Source of the DNA: Carettochelys insculpta
Lineage: Eukaryota > Chordata > Testudines > Carettochelyidae
Assembly (NCBI RefSeq): GCF_033958435.1
Contig: NC_134138.1
Span: 269,181,798 to 269,245,797 of the forward strand
Reading direction: 5' to 3'
DNA: 64,000 nt
Below the pieces are notes generated by a model. The model was not told the DNA's origin, did no database searches, and worked only from the letters and a program-made list of their open reading frames with translations. Below are positions 43,868 to 55,062 of this stretch, piece after piece. Both the position numbers and the translations under genes were made by a program. Positions within the stretch are counted from its first letter, which is position 1. The number at the start of each line of letters is the position of its first letter.

Positions 43868-44250
43868 CATTTGAGTCTGGGACTCAGGAGAACTAGGTTC
43901 TAGCTCTGGCTTTATCATATAAATATACCTATCTTATGGAACGGACCTTGAGGGATCATTGAGTCCAGTCCCCTGACTTCTCAACAGGCCCTACCCCAGT
44001 CCCTGATTAATTTTTTTTTAAATCTATTTATCCCAGATTCCTAAACAGGCACCTTGAGGATTGAGCACATAACCCTGGGTTTAGCAAGCCAGTGCTCAAA
44101 CTACTGAGCTATCCCTACTGCCTACATCAGCTTCTGGTGTTCTGGTTTTCTTTCATGTAAAATGAGACTAATGTTGTTCCCCTCCTATGTCACGGGCTTT
44201 GACATCAAGAGGTGCGAAGCTCTATCTAAGGGCTAGGCAGTATTAAATTG
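43868..44250 (+). repeat. MIR-like SINE interrupted by a younger SINE
   Basis: Left half GGGACTCAGGAGAACTAGGT and right half TGTAAAATGAGACTAATG with CTATCTAAGGGCTAGGCAG are parts of one MIR in sense orientation, split by the Cry-like SINE at 43938-44122. Confidence 0.6.
43938..44122 (-). repeat. tRNA-derived SINE (Cry-like), copy 3
   Basis: Reversed it gives GGGATAGCTCAGTAGTTTGA (box A), CCCAGGGTTATGTGCTCAAT (box B region), an A-rich spacer and the CR1-type tail ending near TCAAGGTCCGT. Confidence 0.8.
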
Positions 44251-45240
44251 TTATTTTCTCTTCAAGTAGGGCCCTTCTAGAGGGCCTGCTCCTCACAGGG
44301 GTACTCTGCTGTTGGGTAAAGAGTGTGTCTCACCCCTCTCATAGTCATATGTACCTATGCAATGTGCTTCCATTCTGATTCAGTAGCATTTTACACACAC
44401 TTGGCAAAGGGCTAATTGCATGGGGTACAAGGCGGGGAGACCTGGACTTGCCACGTTTTAGAAGAGATGGGAGGTACTGATCCCTTGGGCTCATGAAGGT
44501 GCTCGTGGTGTTGTTGGCATGAAGAAGGGGTGATAGGCCTGGTGCCCTGCCCATGTGGTGTTGCTGACACATTCTGTAAGCTTTGCACGGGAAAGAACAA
44601 AGTGTCATTTCAATAGGACCCTGGGAATATTTTGCACTGGCTCAAACCAAAAGTACTTATTACTGCACACGTTTGTATAAGTAAGCAATTCCTCAGCATG
44701 ATCCAGTGACAGTACTCACAAGGGGCTATTCAACCCTGGAGTCCTGGCAGTTTGGGTAATCTCACTCTGCCTGCCTAAACTCCGGCTCTAGCAGGCTTCT
44801 GCACTTTCCATCCGGACCAGTTTTGCATTGTGCACAAGTAAACTGTTTCTGCCTCTCACCCTAGAGGCAGCTGCACTTGTTAATATTCAGGAGACGATTT
44901 TCAAAGAGTTCGAAGTCAGTGGGAGATGGGTACCAAATTACATTCGGCCCCTTTGAAACATTCCAGTGTCAGCAGTCACACTACACAGCTCTTTACATCT
45001 TTGGAGTGCATTGCAAATGTTAATCCATCCACACAGAGCCCGCTGAGGCAGAGAATTATTTATATCTTATTTATGACATAAACACTGAGGCTGTTCAGTG
45101 TTAGAGTGTAATATAGTGGGATTCTGGGGCACCACTGAGAGAGCCAAATCAAGGTGAATTGCTTAAAGCCAGGGCCGCTTATAGTTCCTGATTGGGGGTC
45201 CTCCACCATATGACATGTCAAACCAGTCACAAAGAATATT
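44251..45240. other. Non-coding stretch with a MIR fragment
   Basis: 44985-45130 (minus) has TGAGGCAGAGAATTATTTAT and the preceding CCACACAGAGCCCGC of a MIR 3' half. Nothing else recognised. Confidence 0.4.
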
Positions 45241-45446
45241 TCTCGGAGGGGTAGCCGTGTTAGTCTGGATCTGTAATAGCAACGAAGGGTCCTGTGGCAC
45301 CTTATAGACTAACAGAAAAGTTTTGAGCATGAGCTTTCGTGAGCACAGACTCACTTCACAGATGAAGTGAGTCTGTGCTCACGAAAGCTCATGCTCAAAA
45401 CTTTTCTGTTAGTCTATAAGGTGCCACAGGACCCTTCGTTGCTATT
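45241..45446. repeat. Penelope tail palindrome with perfect 84-bp arms
   Basis: 45275-45358 and 45363-45446 are exact inverted copies, base for base, separated by CAGA. Each arm runs AATAGCAACGAAGGGTCCTG ... GAGCACAGACTCACTTCA. A single-copy extension (GTAGCCGTGTTAGTCTGGAT) lies left of the left arm. The hammerhead-like core in each arm has lost CTGATGA at the centre. Confidence 0.9.
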
Positions 45447-45684
45447 AAAGAATACTTCTGTTTGCCAGCTAGTCATCAAGAAGTCACCCAAGCAATCCCA
45501 TTAGACATGACACCTTTTCCTTCTTCTGCCACAACCAGTACCACTCCTTACACAGATGAGAGGTTATGAAAACCAATCTCACTAAAACTGAACAAGTTCT
45601 TCCAGTCCCAAAGCCATTCAATGTATACCTCAGATCTTACTCTAAAGAGCACGCTGTGCCAATCCTTTAGACTCTAAAATCTAA
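45447..45684. other. Short non-coding spacer
   Basis: No recognised content. Confidence 0.3.
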
Positions 45685-46830
45685 GGCTATGTCTACACTA
45701 GAGGGTTTTGTCAACAAAATGGTCATTTTGTCAACAAAATCCAGGGACCCTCCAGATTCACCAGCATGTTCTGCCAACAGTAAGTTGGTAGAATGCAGCA
45801 CTTTTGTCAACAGCCGCATCCTACCACCCATGAGGAAGAAAGCCTCTGTTGACAGATCTCTTTCAACAGAAGGCAGGTCTGGATGTTCTGGGGCGCCTTC
45901 TGTTGGCAGAAAAGGCCTCTGGGGCTCCGTGCAGCAATCAGTGATCCACAGCAAACAGCGCTCTATGGTTCCTGCCTCTGGCCCTTCTGAAAGCCACAGG
46001 GAGCTTGGGAAACCCGGCGGCAGGAAGCTGAGCATTGGAGCAGCAGTGTGCTCTGTGGTTCCCACCAGTGTGCCCACAGCCACACCAGCCAGCAGCAGGC
46101 AGGCACACAGATGCCATGAAAGTCTGAGAGACCAGCCTGAGGGGTCCCAGGAGTCACCCTGGGGCTTGAGGAGCTGGGCCCTTCCTGGAACGGGGCTGAG
46201 GTCCAGGCCCTCTTGGACCTGTGTGGGGAGGAGAACATAGTCCAAGACTCCAAAGTGAAGTGCCGCAATGTCCCCATCTATGCCCAGATGGCCATCTTCC
46301 TGGCAGAACTGCCCCCGACCCCCAGTCCATGCAGCAGGTCCGGGCGAAGGTGAAGGAGCTCAAGCTGATCTACATCCAGGCACAGGACACTGCCTGTCGC
46401 TCCAGGGCAGGGCCCACTGACTGCCCCTATTACACAGAGCTCTACTCCATCCAGGGGGGGCACATCACCCTTTACCCACAGCGTGAACATGGTGCTGGAA
46501 GCCCCTCTCCGCTGCTGGAGCACACCCAGCAGGAGGAATAGACCTCTGAGCCCCAGCCCCCGACAGAGCTGGAGTCAGACATGGCATTGGAGGACAGCAG
46601 CAGCCTCTTCATAGTGCTGGAGTTGGTCCACACCAGCCAGGCCACCTCCCAGGTTTCATCGGTGCTGGGTGAGGGTCCCTCTGGTAAGTACCCCACGGGC
46701 CACACACCCCAGAACGTGGGGGAGGAATGGACGGGGTGTGCTCCGACCGTTGACACGCCGGCTCAGGTGGGACCTAGTGCTGCAGTCGTGGCACGGGCAA
46801 CCGTGTGCGGGGTAGTGTGCACCACCCGGA
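45685..46830 (+). mobile_element. Truncated Harbinger element of the TTTTGTCAACA family, with Myb remnant
   Basis: Left terminus GGCTATGTCTACACTAGAGG after TAA (45682-45684), then TTTTGTCAACAAAATGGTC and its inverse. No right terminus (TAGTGTAGACATAGCC) is present downstream, so it is 3' truncated or rearranged. It is the coding relative of MITEs A-C at 35-37.6 kb. Confidence 0.75.
46177..46690 (+). pseudogene. Myb/SANT-like protein remnant, TTTTGTCAACA family
   Basis: GPSWNGAEVQALLDLCGEEN then KCRNVPIYAQMAIFLAEL, a frame break near 46310, and QVRAKVKELKLIYIQAQDTA then GPTDCPYYTELYSIQGG, a Myb/SANT-like domain with its first Trp. A splice donor GAGGGTCCCTCTG|GTAAGTACCC at about 46683 is the same as in the 33-kb family. 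Stop at 46539-46541 inside exon 1. Inactive. Confidence 0.75.
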
Positions 46831-47329
46831 CTCAGTAGACAGCCCACAGGCACAAGCACCAGCCTGCTACCAGCCGCGTGGGAGGCCGCATGAGCCCCGG
46901 GCCTCAGGGGGAAGGCCCTGCTACCACCTGCCCTGGCTGGAAGCAGGCTGGCCGCAAGGGTGCTGACTTGGCCCCCGACACACCGAGGAGTGTGGCACCT
47001 GGCGTGCCCGCAGGCAAGAGGCAGCACCCACTGCCACAGAGAATGCTGCGAGCTGCAGTGTGTGTGGGAGAGGGCACCTGGGAGACCCAGAGTGCTCTGG
47101 GCTCACCCACCAGCCCCCTTGGCCACCAGCCCATCAAGCAAGGGAGTGCGGGGGGGCGCTGTGGGTAGGCTGGTCCCAGAGGCACTGTGGAGCCCACATG
47201 CAGTAGGGCCTGTTGTGCAGGCCGCACATGTCCTTCCTCCCAGGACATTCCTGTCCCGTGGCCCAGGGATGCTGGTCGCTGCTCACGGTACTTCCTGGGG
47301 ATACTCAACCCCCACTCTGCCCCAGGCTC
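46831..47329. other. GC-rich non-coding stretch
   Basis: Likely intron or interior of the preceding element by composition and by the splice donor at its left; no homology that I can read. Confidence 0.3.
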
Positions 47330-47645
47330 CACCCTCACTCCACTCCCTCCCCACGTCCCCATTGTTTCCTCTTCCCACCACTGCTTTGCCTCCAGCCTGG
47401 CCCCATTACACCCCTGCCCCCAAACGCTAGCCCTGCTTTGCCTCCTTCCTGCCCCATCCTACTCCCCAACTCCCCACCCTGTCTCTGCCCTGGCCCCATT
47501 CCCCCACTTCCCCCACCCTCCTACCCTCACCCTGCTTCTTCCTGCCTGCCTCCCCGAAGTGCTCTCGATCCCAGCTCCCCCCGCCCGCCCCAGAGCATCA
47601 TGAATGCCACAAAACAGCTGTCTGTAGCGGGGGGGGGAGGAGAGG
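47330..47645. repeat. C-rich interspersed repeat
   Basis: Long pyrimidine-rich run (CTGCCCCCAAACGCTAGCCC) followed by ACAAAACAGCTGTCTGTAGC and a G run. Related C-rich stretches occur at 32110-32225 and, reversed, at 13560-13680. The long proline-rich open frames here are compositional. Confidence 0.45.
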
Positions 47646-49829
47646 GTCAGCAGAGCTGCCAGGGAGCAAGAGGGTCTGAGATGGTGGGAGGAGGTGAGGC
47701 AGGAGCTTGCCTGCTGATGGGTGCTTGGCACAGCACCGGAGCACCCAAGGAGTCAGTACCTATGATTCAGCAGTTAGGGCCTGCTGGTGCTATCGCTGGT
47801 GGGGCCCCAAAAGGGAACATGTATCTTACCAGGACTGCCAGGAAAGGGAAGGCAGCAAATACCCTGGTAGATGGTTAGAGCTCCAAGTGAGTGATAGTGG
47901 TTCTTGTTTGGTCTCCTGGGCAACCCAGACAAGAAATAGTGCCTTGGGTTCCCGCTCCAGACGAGTCACATAGGAGCTTTTCCGTTTCCAAGCCAGGCCC
48001 ACTTAACGTCTTTCACTGGGGCCCCTCTGCGCTGGCTCCATGTCCAGCTGCTGTTGCTCTCCCACAAGCCCTCCACACATCTGCACCCAGCTGTAGCGGC
48101 GAGCAGTCACAGCCTGATCTACACATGGCTCTGCAGAATTACTGGAGGGGTGGGGCTATCTCCTCTGCTTCTGGATTCTCTGCAGCTCCTGGCCAGCCAA
48201 GTGACCGCAACTTCCTAACACAGCCTGGTTTCTCCCTGCATGGCTTCCACCAGGAGCATAGGGGTCAATGGGAGGTGAGTGCCTGCTCCTTATCCCATCC
48301 TAGTGGTTGGGGCATGAGCAACAATGTGCTACCGGTACAACTAACAAGAGGTGGATGCTTCTTGGAGCATGGTCTCAGTGGAATGTTTCCTTCCCTGTAC
48401 TGTCCCTGTCTCTGCCACCTTTGCCCAGGGCTCAGCATCAAAGCACATTCTAATCCATAGGTATGAATGGAAATGAGCAATCTTAAGGGTTAGAGTCTGG
48501 ACTCAAAACCAAGGAAGCACTAATTAAATTACTGCAGTGACACAGAATCCTTGACTCACATGAGAAGGTTACAAATTGAAACCTCAACACTGAGCAGCAT
48601 CAACCCAACATGGGAAACACAATATATTTGGAAAATCCTAAAATCTTCTGCCCTGGGCTGCATAATGAAAACATCGCAAAAGCTTCTCTCCCCTCGCAAC
48701 AAACGACCTTCGAACTTCATTCTATACCCAGTTCAACCATTTTTTTTTATATCTTTTGGAATCCAACTTGTGCACAAAAATAAAAAAATAAAGACCCACA
48801 AGCCCCTCAGCAGCCCTTTTCATCTCCTGCCAGCACCTCTGCAATCATGATCTTACTTTTCAAAAGACATTTGAAACGCCTTGGACATCAAAAGCATCCA
48901 GCATGAGATTTACAGATGCTGAGTATTTGCAGATACAGCGTTCTGCCAAAATGTTGTCATGCTTCCTAATTCAGATTTTAACTTCCCACCAATGTGCAGT
49001 GTTATTCCTTCAGGACAGAAATTGGCCTGTGTCCATCTGTTATCCAAGTTTAGTTCAAGAGCTCCTACATATTGCTACCAGCTTCCCTACTCCAGCTCTG
49101 TTATATCTGAACAGTGGTGCTGAACCATACACTAGTCCTCACCATCACTTACAGGCCTGTCTAGTGTACAATTGCTTCATAAATAAGCTTCCCCTTGAGT
49201 GGCTTCCTATAGTTCATAGAGCTCAGTCTAATCTGGCAAGGGCATAGACTGATTAAGAGAGAGCGAAGGAAAGTTGTCGTTCAATGACCCCTCAGCTCTT
49301 TGGGAGACTCAGGGCGAGAGCTTGGAAAGCCATGGGGACAAGAAAGGCTCCCCTCAGTCTGTGATAAGACAGAAACCTGCCAAGTAACATGGAATTATGG
49401 ATGTCCCTCTGGGCTCTCTCCTTGGCCTACTTTGTGCTATGTATAAATAAGTGATCTACTAGAAGCTTGTTACACAATCTCAGTCCTGACATGCCCCAGC
49501 AGCAACATTTTAGCATAGAGTGTTCCTTCTGCTCTCCTGGGTCTGAAACAACTTCTGTTGGAAAACTGGGACAGATCCTCACTGGGGTCCAAGGGATGAA
49601 GCGGGGCTGATGTACACCAGAACAGGATCTAGCCTATTCTATGTAGTTACCTCTTGCTGCCAACCCAGGCAGCAGAATGAATGTAGCTAATTTTAATGTT
49701 GTGGGATCGGGGTGAGACCCATTCTAGGCCCCTTTGTCAATGTATGTTTTATCTCAGAAGCAATGGAGAGTTTTTACTGGAAATGTTTTCTGTTCCTAGG
49801 GTGGAAGAGCTATTGTTTACTGACTTGTA
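47646..49829. other. Non-coding stretch
   Basis: More than 2 kb without recognised gene or repeat. An A-rich stretch is at 48755-48795. Confidence 0.35.
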
Positions 49830-49915
49830 CAGGGATTGGCAGTCAGGACTTCTGGGTTCTAATCCAAACTTTGCATTGGCTCCTTAGGTGACCCTGAGCA
49901 AGTCACTTGAAATCC
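49830..49915 (+). repeat. MIR-like SINE fragment
   Basis: GGACTTCTGGGTTCTAATCC then GTGACCCTGAGCAAGTCACT is the tRNA-like end and core of a MIR. Confidence 0.65.
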
Positions 49916-50889
49916 ATGTGTCCAGCCCACAGATAGTAGGAGCATGAACCATACTTCCCATAAGGCACTGCAGGAAGATTCCATAATATTTCAGGTTTTG
50001 GAATTCCAATTTTAACTTTATAAAAATCAAACTTTTCCTATAGAAACTCCCGTATTTTCTCACCAGCTCTAAACTCATCCTCTTCTCTTCCTACCAGCAA
50101 GGAGCTATTCCTGATCTTGCCCTTTCTTCTGAGTGCAGGTGCCACTCTGACCCACACAGTTGCTTGGGGAAAGAGTCAGCCAACGCCATCCATTTACCAC
50201 TTCTATTTCAGCTTCATTCACGCTAATCAGACAATTTGGTCTGCGCTCCAATGACAAGTACCTCTCAGGACCCCAGCTGGCATTAATGCAGTTCCAAGCA
50301 GCTGCAAGGACCCAAAGTGAAACCAGCTGAGGCTCATTCTTCTCAGTCTTCAGAGAGATGCAAGAGATGTAGCCACCCAACTTCCACTCAGGTTGGTGAG
50401 GGAGAATCCCGCCCAGCCATACAACATTCAAATGAAATACAAGATGGCCTGAAGAAGCGAAAAAAGCTTTTGCTGACAGGGAGCCCCTCTGGATGAATGC
50501 AGATGCAAATCAGAGACAAACACTGCTTACTCTCATAGCTTCTCAGATATCTATCATGTTTTACCTGTCTGTAAAGCCATTTCATGACACCACCCAATGC
50601 CAAGCTCATACCTGCTTCTACCCTACTAATGACAGTGGCATGATTGTATACGAGAGATTAATTTGACTTACAGTGTTCAGGTCTCCCCAGTAACAAATAT
50701 GTGTCCCATCACATTCCCCAACTGCGACAGTCAGAGATTTGCAGTGAGCATGCAGAAGCATCTGTACCTCAGCCACTGTGGATACGGATGGTAGGTTTCA
50801 GCAGGGTGGTCCACTGGGCTTTTGACAAGACAGTAGTTTAGGTTAGCCAGCCATTAGCCAGATTGTATTCTAGACTCCAGAAATAAAGG
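49916..50889. other. Non-coding stretch
   Basis: No gene or repeat recognised. Confidence 0.35.
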
Positions 50890-51100
50890 AAACCTACAGA
50901 CTGAGTAGTCCAGTGGTAAAAGCAGGAGCTTAACCGCCAAGACTATGGGGTTTTGCATCCCAGCTCTTTGCTGCTGAATCTTGGGCCAATCAGTAGTGGT
51001 GCCTCATTGTCCGATCTTTAATACAGCGATAAAGGTCATCACGGGGGACTCAAGAGGTATTAATACTTGTGAAGAGCTCTCAGATCTTTGTCTGACTAGA
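50890..51100 (+). repeat. MIR-like SINE with tRNA-like head
   Basis: GAGTAGTCCAGTGGTAAAAG (box-A-like), GGGTTTTGCATCCCAGCTC (box-B-like), then GTGCCTCATTGTCCGATC and AGAGCTCTCAGATCTTTG. Nearly full-length but diverged. Confidence 0.6.
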
Positions 51101-51157
51101 TATCTTCCTAAAAGAAATTCTACAGCTCAGACAGGAGTTCTGGGCCTGATACAGATG

Positions 51158-52840
51158 TTACTGGGTGAAGTTCTGTGGCCTGTGTTATGCAGGAGCTCAG
51201 TTTAGATTTACATCATGGAGTATAAGGTCAGAAGAGACCATTAGATCATCTAATCTGGCCCGTATGCCACAAGCCCCAACAGAGCTGCCCTGCCCATATG
51301 ACAAACTGGGGGGGGCACCACAGGCCCTGTGCTTTTGGGGACTCCATAGTGGCCACCACAACCATCCTGTGGTTGCGAGGGACGGTGAGTTACATGGGGC
51401 CAAGAGTTGGATGGAGGAGGCAGCAGGGTCACCTCCCCTCTCCTCCCTGCTCCCCATGGAGGTGGTGGGAGCAGTAGCCCTGCTGTACCACCCCACGCTG
51501 CCCTCCCAGTCTGCTGCGCCTCACTTCTCTGCAGTGGCAGGAAGCAGACACCCCTCTGGTTTCTGCAGCCTGAGGAGAAATGAGGCACAGGGGGCCAGGA
51601 GGACAGTGCAGTGCAGCAAGGCAGAGCAGGCTGCTGCTCCCACCACCAGGTGGGAGGGGAGACAGCTCTTGCTGCCTCTGCTGCCTAACCCTTCACCCCA
51701 GCTAGTCCCCAGGCCCTGTTGCCTGAGGGTGGGAGACGGTTAGGGAGTGGGGGGCAGAGAGGAGCAGGAGAGGGGCGGGGCCTGCAGTGTGGGGGAGGTC
51801 GCCTCAGGCCCCATGCCTGGGACACTGGGGGGAGGGGGTTGCCCCAGACTCCTCCTTCCCAACCATCCTGAGCCCTGATATGCCTGTATTGAACCCCATA
51901 ACTTGTGTGTGAGTAGCACATGCCGCCCAGAAAGACAGATAATTTTGATGGGACATCAGGAGGTGGGCAGCCTATCACCTAGGTTATTCCATCCTTGCTG
52001 TTGAAAACGTCTGTCTAATTTGAATTTCCTTAGTGCTAGCCTCTTGTGCATCTCTCCTAGAGGTTAAAGCAGAGCCAACCCTAGGTGTGAGCAGACTTAG
52101 CAATTGCTTGAGACCTGAGGAGCTCAGAGGGCCCCCTTATTATTAGTAGTATACATTGTGAGGGGAGGCCCCGCCAAATATCCCTGCTTAAGACCCACAC
52201 TGCACTGGCATAGAATCCTTTAGCATGTGGTATTTTCTCCTCATTGAGGTACTCAGGAACCATAATCAAGTCACCTTCATTTGGAGAAACTAAACAGATG
52301 GACCATTTTATATTTCTCACCATTAGGCATGTCTCCCCCTCCAAAATCACTTTTTATGGCTCTTTCTGCACCTTCTCCAATTTTTCAAACATCCTTTTTA
52401 AAATTTGGATGCCTGAACTGGACACAATATTTCAGTATTGGTCACACCAGATATTTGTCTACAGAGATAAAATCATTTCCTTAACTCCTACTCACTACCA
52501 CTCTGTTTATATATCTAAGGATCATATCTGCATTGCACCAGACAGTACTTCTTCTTCCTCATATGATAGGAGTATACCATCCTGATTCTTCTGAAACAGA
52601 GAACTGAAATATTTATTGAACACATTTGTCTCACTCTGCGTCATTATTAGCATGTCTACCATCTAATTTAGCAATGGGCCTATGTCAGTGCTAAGATTTC
52701 CTAATAAACATAAGAACGCCTTCTTGTCCTTAACCCTACTAGTCACAATATCCTTAGCTTCCCTTATCAATTTTCTGCACTTCATAACTTCTAATTTTAT
52801 CCCTTGCTATCTATGGTGACGGGATTTTTATCATAATCAC
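51158..52840 (-). repeat. CR1 LINE fossils, mostly minus strand
   Basis: 51216-51265 (ATAAGGTCAGAAGAGACCAT) is a CR1 3' end on the minus strand; 51158-51215 (GTGTTATGCAGGAGCTCAG) is a plus-strand CR1 tail. 51280-51890 is an unassigned GC-rich insert. 51985-52840 continues as minus CR1 (TCTGCACCTTCTCCAATTTT, CCTGAACTGGACACAATATT, TCCCTTATCAATTTTCTGCA). Many frame breaks. Confidence 0.65.
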
Positions 52841-53721
52841 TGCTTCAGGCCTTAAGAAATCTCTGACACCCTGAATGAGTTAAAGAATTAGTATTATTCA
52901 AATATATTGTGACGTTATGTCAGAAGGGTGGACTAAAGTGATTGAATAGATGTGACAGTATGCAGAGCAGGATATTGTAGTCGGACAGCAGAATTTGGCA
53001 CTGAGGGGGCCAGGAGGAGGAGAGGTTTCTGGCAATGGAGAGACAGAGGGAATGGCAGCTGGGAGACGAAGTGTATCACAGCAGTAATGAAAAAAGAAGG
53101 ATCTTTTGAACTTGCACATATTGCCAGCATGTGCATCACCATTTATAACAATAAGCTGGTGGTGATGGATAGTGACTGGATATTAATTACACCAACCCAC
53201 ACGACTTTTCCCATAAATATTACTAAAAATACTAAAAATGTATCAGGCTTACATAAAATAGCAATTTCTCCAGAACTGGGAGCCAGATCTTCCACTAGTG
53301 TGAATCACTATAGCCCCACTGAAGTGAACAAATCTGTGGTGATTTACAGCTGAAACATCTATTTTTATATTAATTCTTCTTTACCTTAAGTATAATAAAC
53401 TGCAACGTTAAACTTGATCTCTGGCTTCAGCAAGTGTTTGCCACTGACTCAACAGATAAGAAAAATAAAGCCCACAGGTATTGTTTGATGGAAAACGCCG
53501 AGCGGATTCAACGAAATGATATTCCCCTCCACTTAGAACACTAAACATGGAAGTAAATCCTTTCTCATTTACCTGAGGCCTGATTTTGAGCACTCTCATG
53601 CTGGTGTAAAGAAGTGGTCATCATTGACTTCAGTAAAGTCACTGTGAATTTTCACTGGTTGAATAAATGTAAGTCCATGGCAGTGGAGTTTTAGCCTTTT
53701 AAAAAAAAATTATTTCACATC
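52841..53721. other. Non-coding stretch with old repeats
   Basis: 53278-53355 (GGAGCCAGATCTTCCACTAG) and 53578-53660 (CCTGATTTTGAGCACTCTC ... CATTGACTTCAGTAAAGTC) are members of the same old sauropsid repeat as at 38121 and 39138. No gene. Confidence 0.45.
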
Positions 53722-53920
53722 AAAAACAACAAGAAGTCCTGTGGCACCTTATAGACTAACAGATATTTTAGAGCACAAGCTTTCTTGGGCAAAGATCTGC
53801 TTCAAAGCAGGTCGTTACCCATGAAAGCTTAGGCTCCAAAATATCTGTTAGTCTACAAGGTGCCACAGGACTTCTTGTTGTTTTTGCAGATACAGACTAA
53901 CACGGCTACCCCTCTGATAC
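53722..53920. repeat. Inverted pair of Penelope tails
   Basis: Left arm AACAACAAGAAGTCCTGTGG ... and right arm ... CCACAGGACTTCTTGTTGTT form an imperfect palindrome; the right one continues to AGACTAACACGGCTACCCCT. Neither arm retains a hammerhead core. Confidence 0.8.
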
Positions 53921-53955
53921 TTCAGAGCAATGGATTATCAGAAGAAACAATCTTC

Positions 53956-54752
53956 AGCTGCATCTACACTACGAGATAAAATCAAATTTAAAGGCATTAG
54001 CTCAATATTAAAATGTCACTGTCTTCACTGTAAATATCATTAGCTCGAATTAGTGAGCCCTAATACTGATAACAAAATGTCGATATTACTGCATGGGTAT
54101 AGCATTAATTTGAGTTTAGAATTTCTAATAAAGGCTAATGTGGAAGTGCCATGTCTTTAGTTCGAATTTATTAGCTTCCAGAAGTGTCCCATATCCCACA
54201 AAGCTATGCAGTGACCCTCCTTGTATAGCCACTTCTTTCTCCACTGCTCTTCATCTAGGCGCGCAGGAAGAAGGTCGCAGGAAGCCTGCGAATTTTTGAT
54301 TGAAGTAGAATTAGAATTAGAATTCTGCAGTGCCCAGGCCTGCAAATATAAAGGTCTGGATGCACAGCTGACAGAGCCAGGCAGGCGTGGACAGTGCTGA
54401 CAGCACAGTTGCCTGCAACTACACTGAGGTCCACAGAGGATGCACGATACAGGAAACCCCAGTGGGTTCGGTGGAGGGCTGAATTCTGTTACTGGGTGCT
54501 CTGAATTCTGGAATGGTGCTTTGCATTCTGGCATTCTAACATGAAGCACCCACAAGCCACTGGGGCTAAGGCACTGTGGGATGAGGAACCCACAATGCAC
54601 TGCTCATGCTGTTGAACTTGGGAAAACTCGCCACAGAAAAACAGCGGGTTGAATTTCTAGGTTTGTGGACACTTAAATTCGAATTCATAAGAACGAGGTT
54701 AAAAAATCGAGTTTATTAAAAATTGAATTAATCTGGTAGTGTAGACATAGCC
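53956..54752. mobile_element. Harbinger-like MITE, 797 bp, AT-rich ends
   Basis: Left AGCTGCATCTACACTACGAG, right reversed GGCTATGTCTACACTACCAG; exact TTC duplication at 53953-53955 and 54753-54755. Ends are rich in TTCGAATT- and AATTCGAA-type palindromes. No coding sequence. Confidence 0.85.
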
Positions 54753-54755
54753 TTC

Positions 54756-55062
54756 CTGTCTGCAGGGAATCTGGAGTGAGAGAGGCCAGCGACGAGGTGA
54801 GGAAACATGAACCGTAAAATATTTAAGCTTGTGTAGCCCCTTTCACGTGAGGCACTCACAGCATTTTAGAAGGCTCGCAATGAGCCAAGGTGAGGGCTAC
54901 GTGCAGAGGTGCATGAGAGCTCATGTGTGCCTCAAATGCTCCGGGCACGAGCAGCTGCAGAGAGAACTACGGGGGTAGGGGGGGGAGGCTGGCACCAGCA
55001 CAGAGGCCTGCACCTCCCCCACCCCCGCCCTATCAGCAGAGAGAGGATAAAGGGCTCAAGAT
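54756..55062. other. Non-coding spacer
   Basis: No recognised content. Confidence 0.35.

Noticed and set aside
47213..47878. 221-codon ORF rich in Pro, Leu and Ser
   Set aside because: Composition follows the pyrimidine-rich repeat and no conserved domain is visible; overlapping frames are also open.
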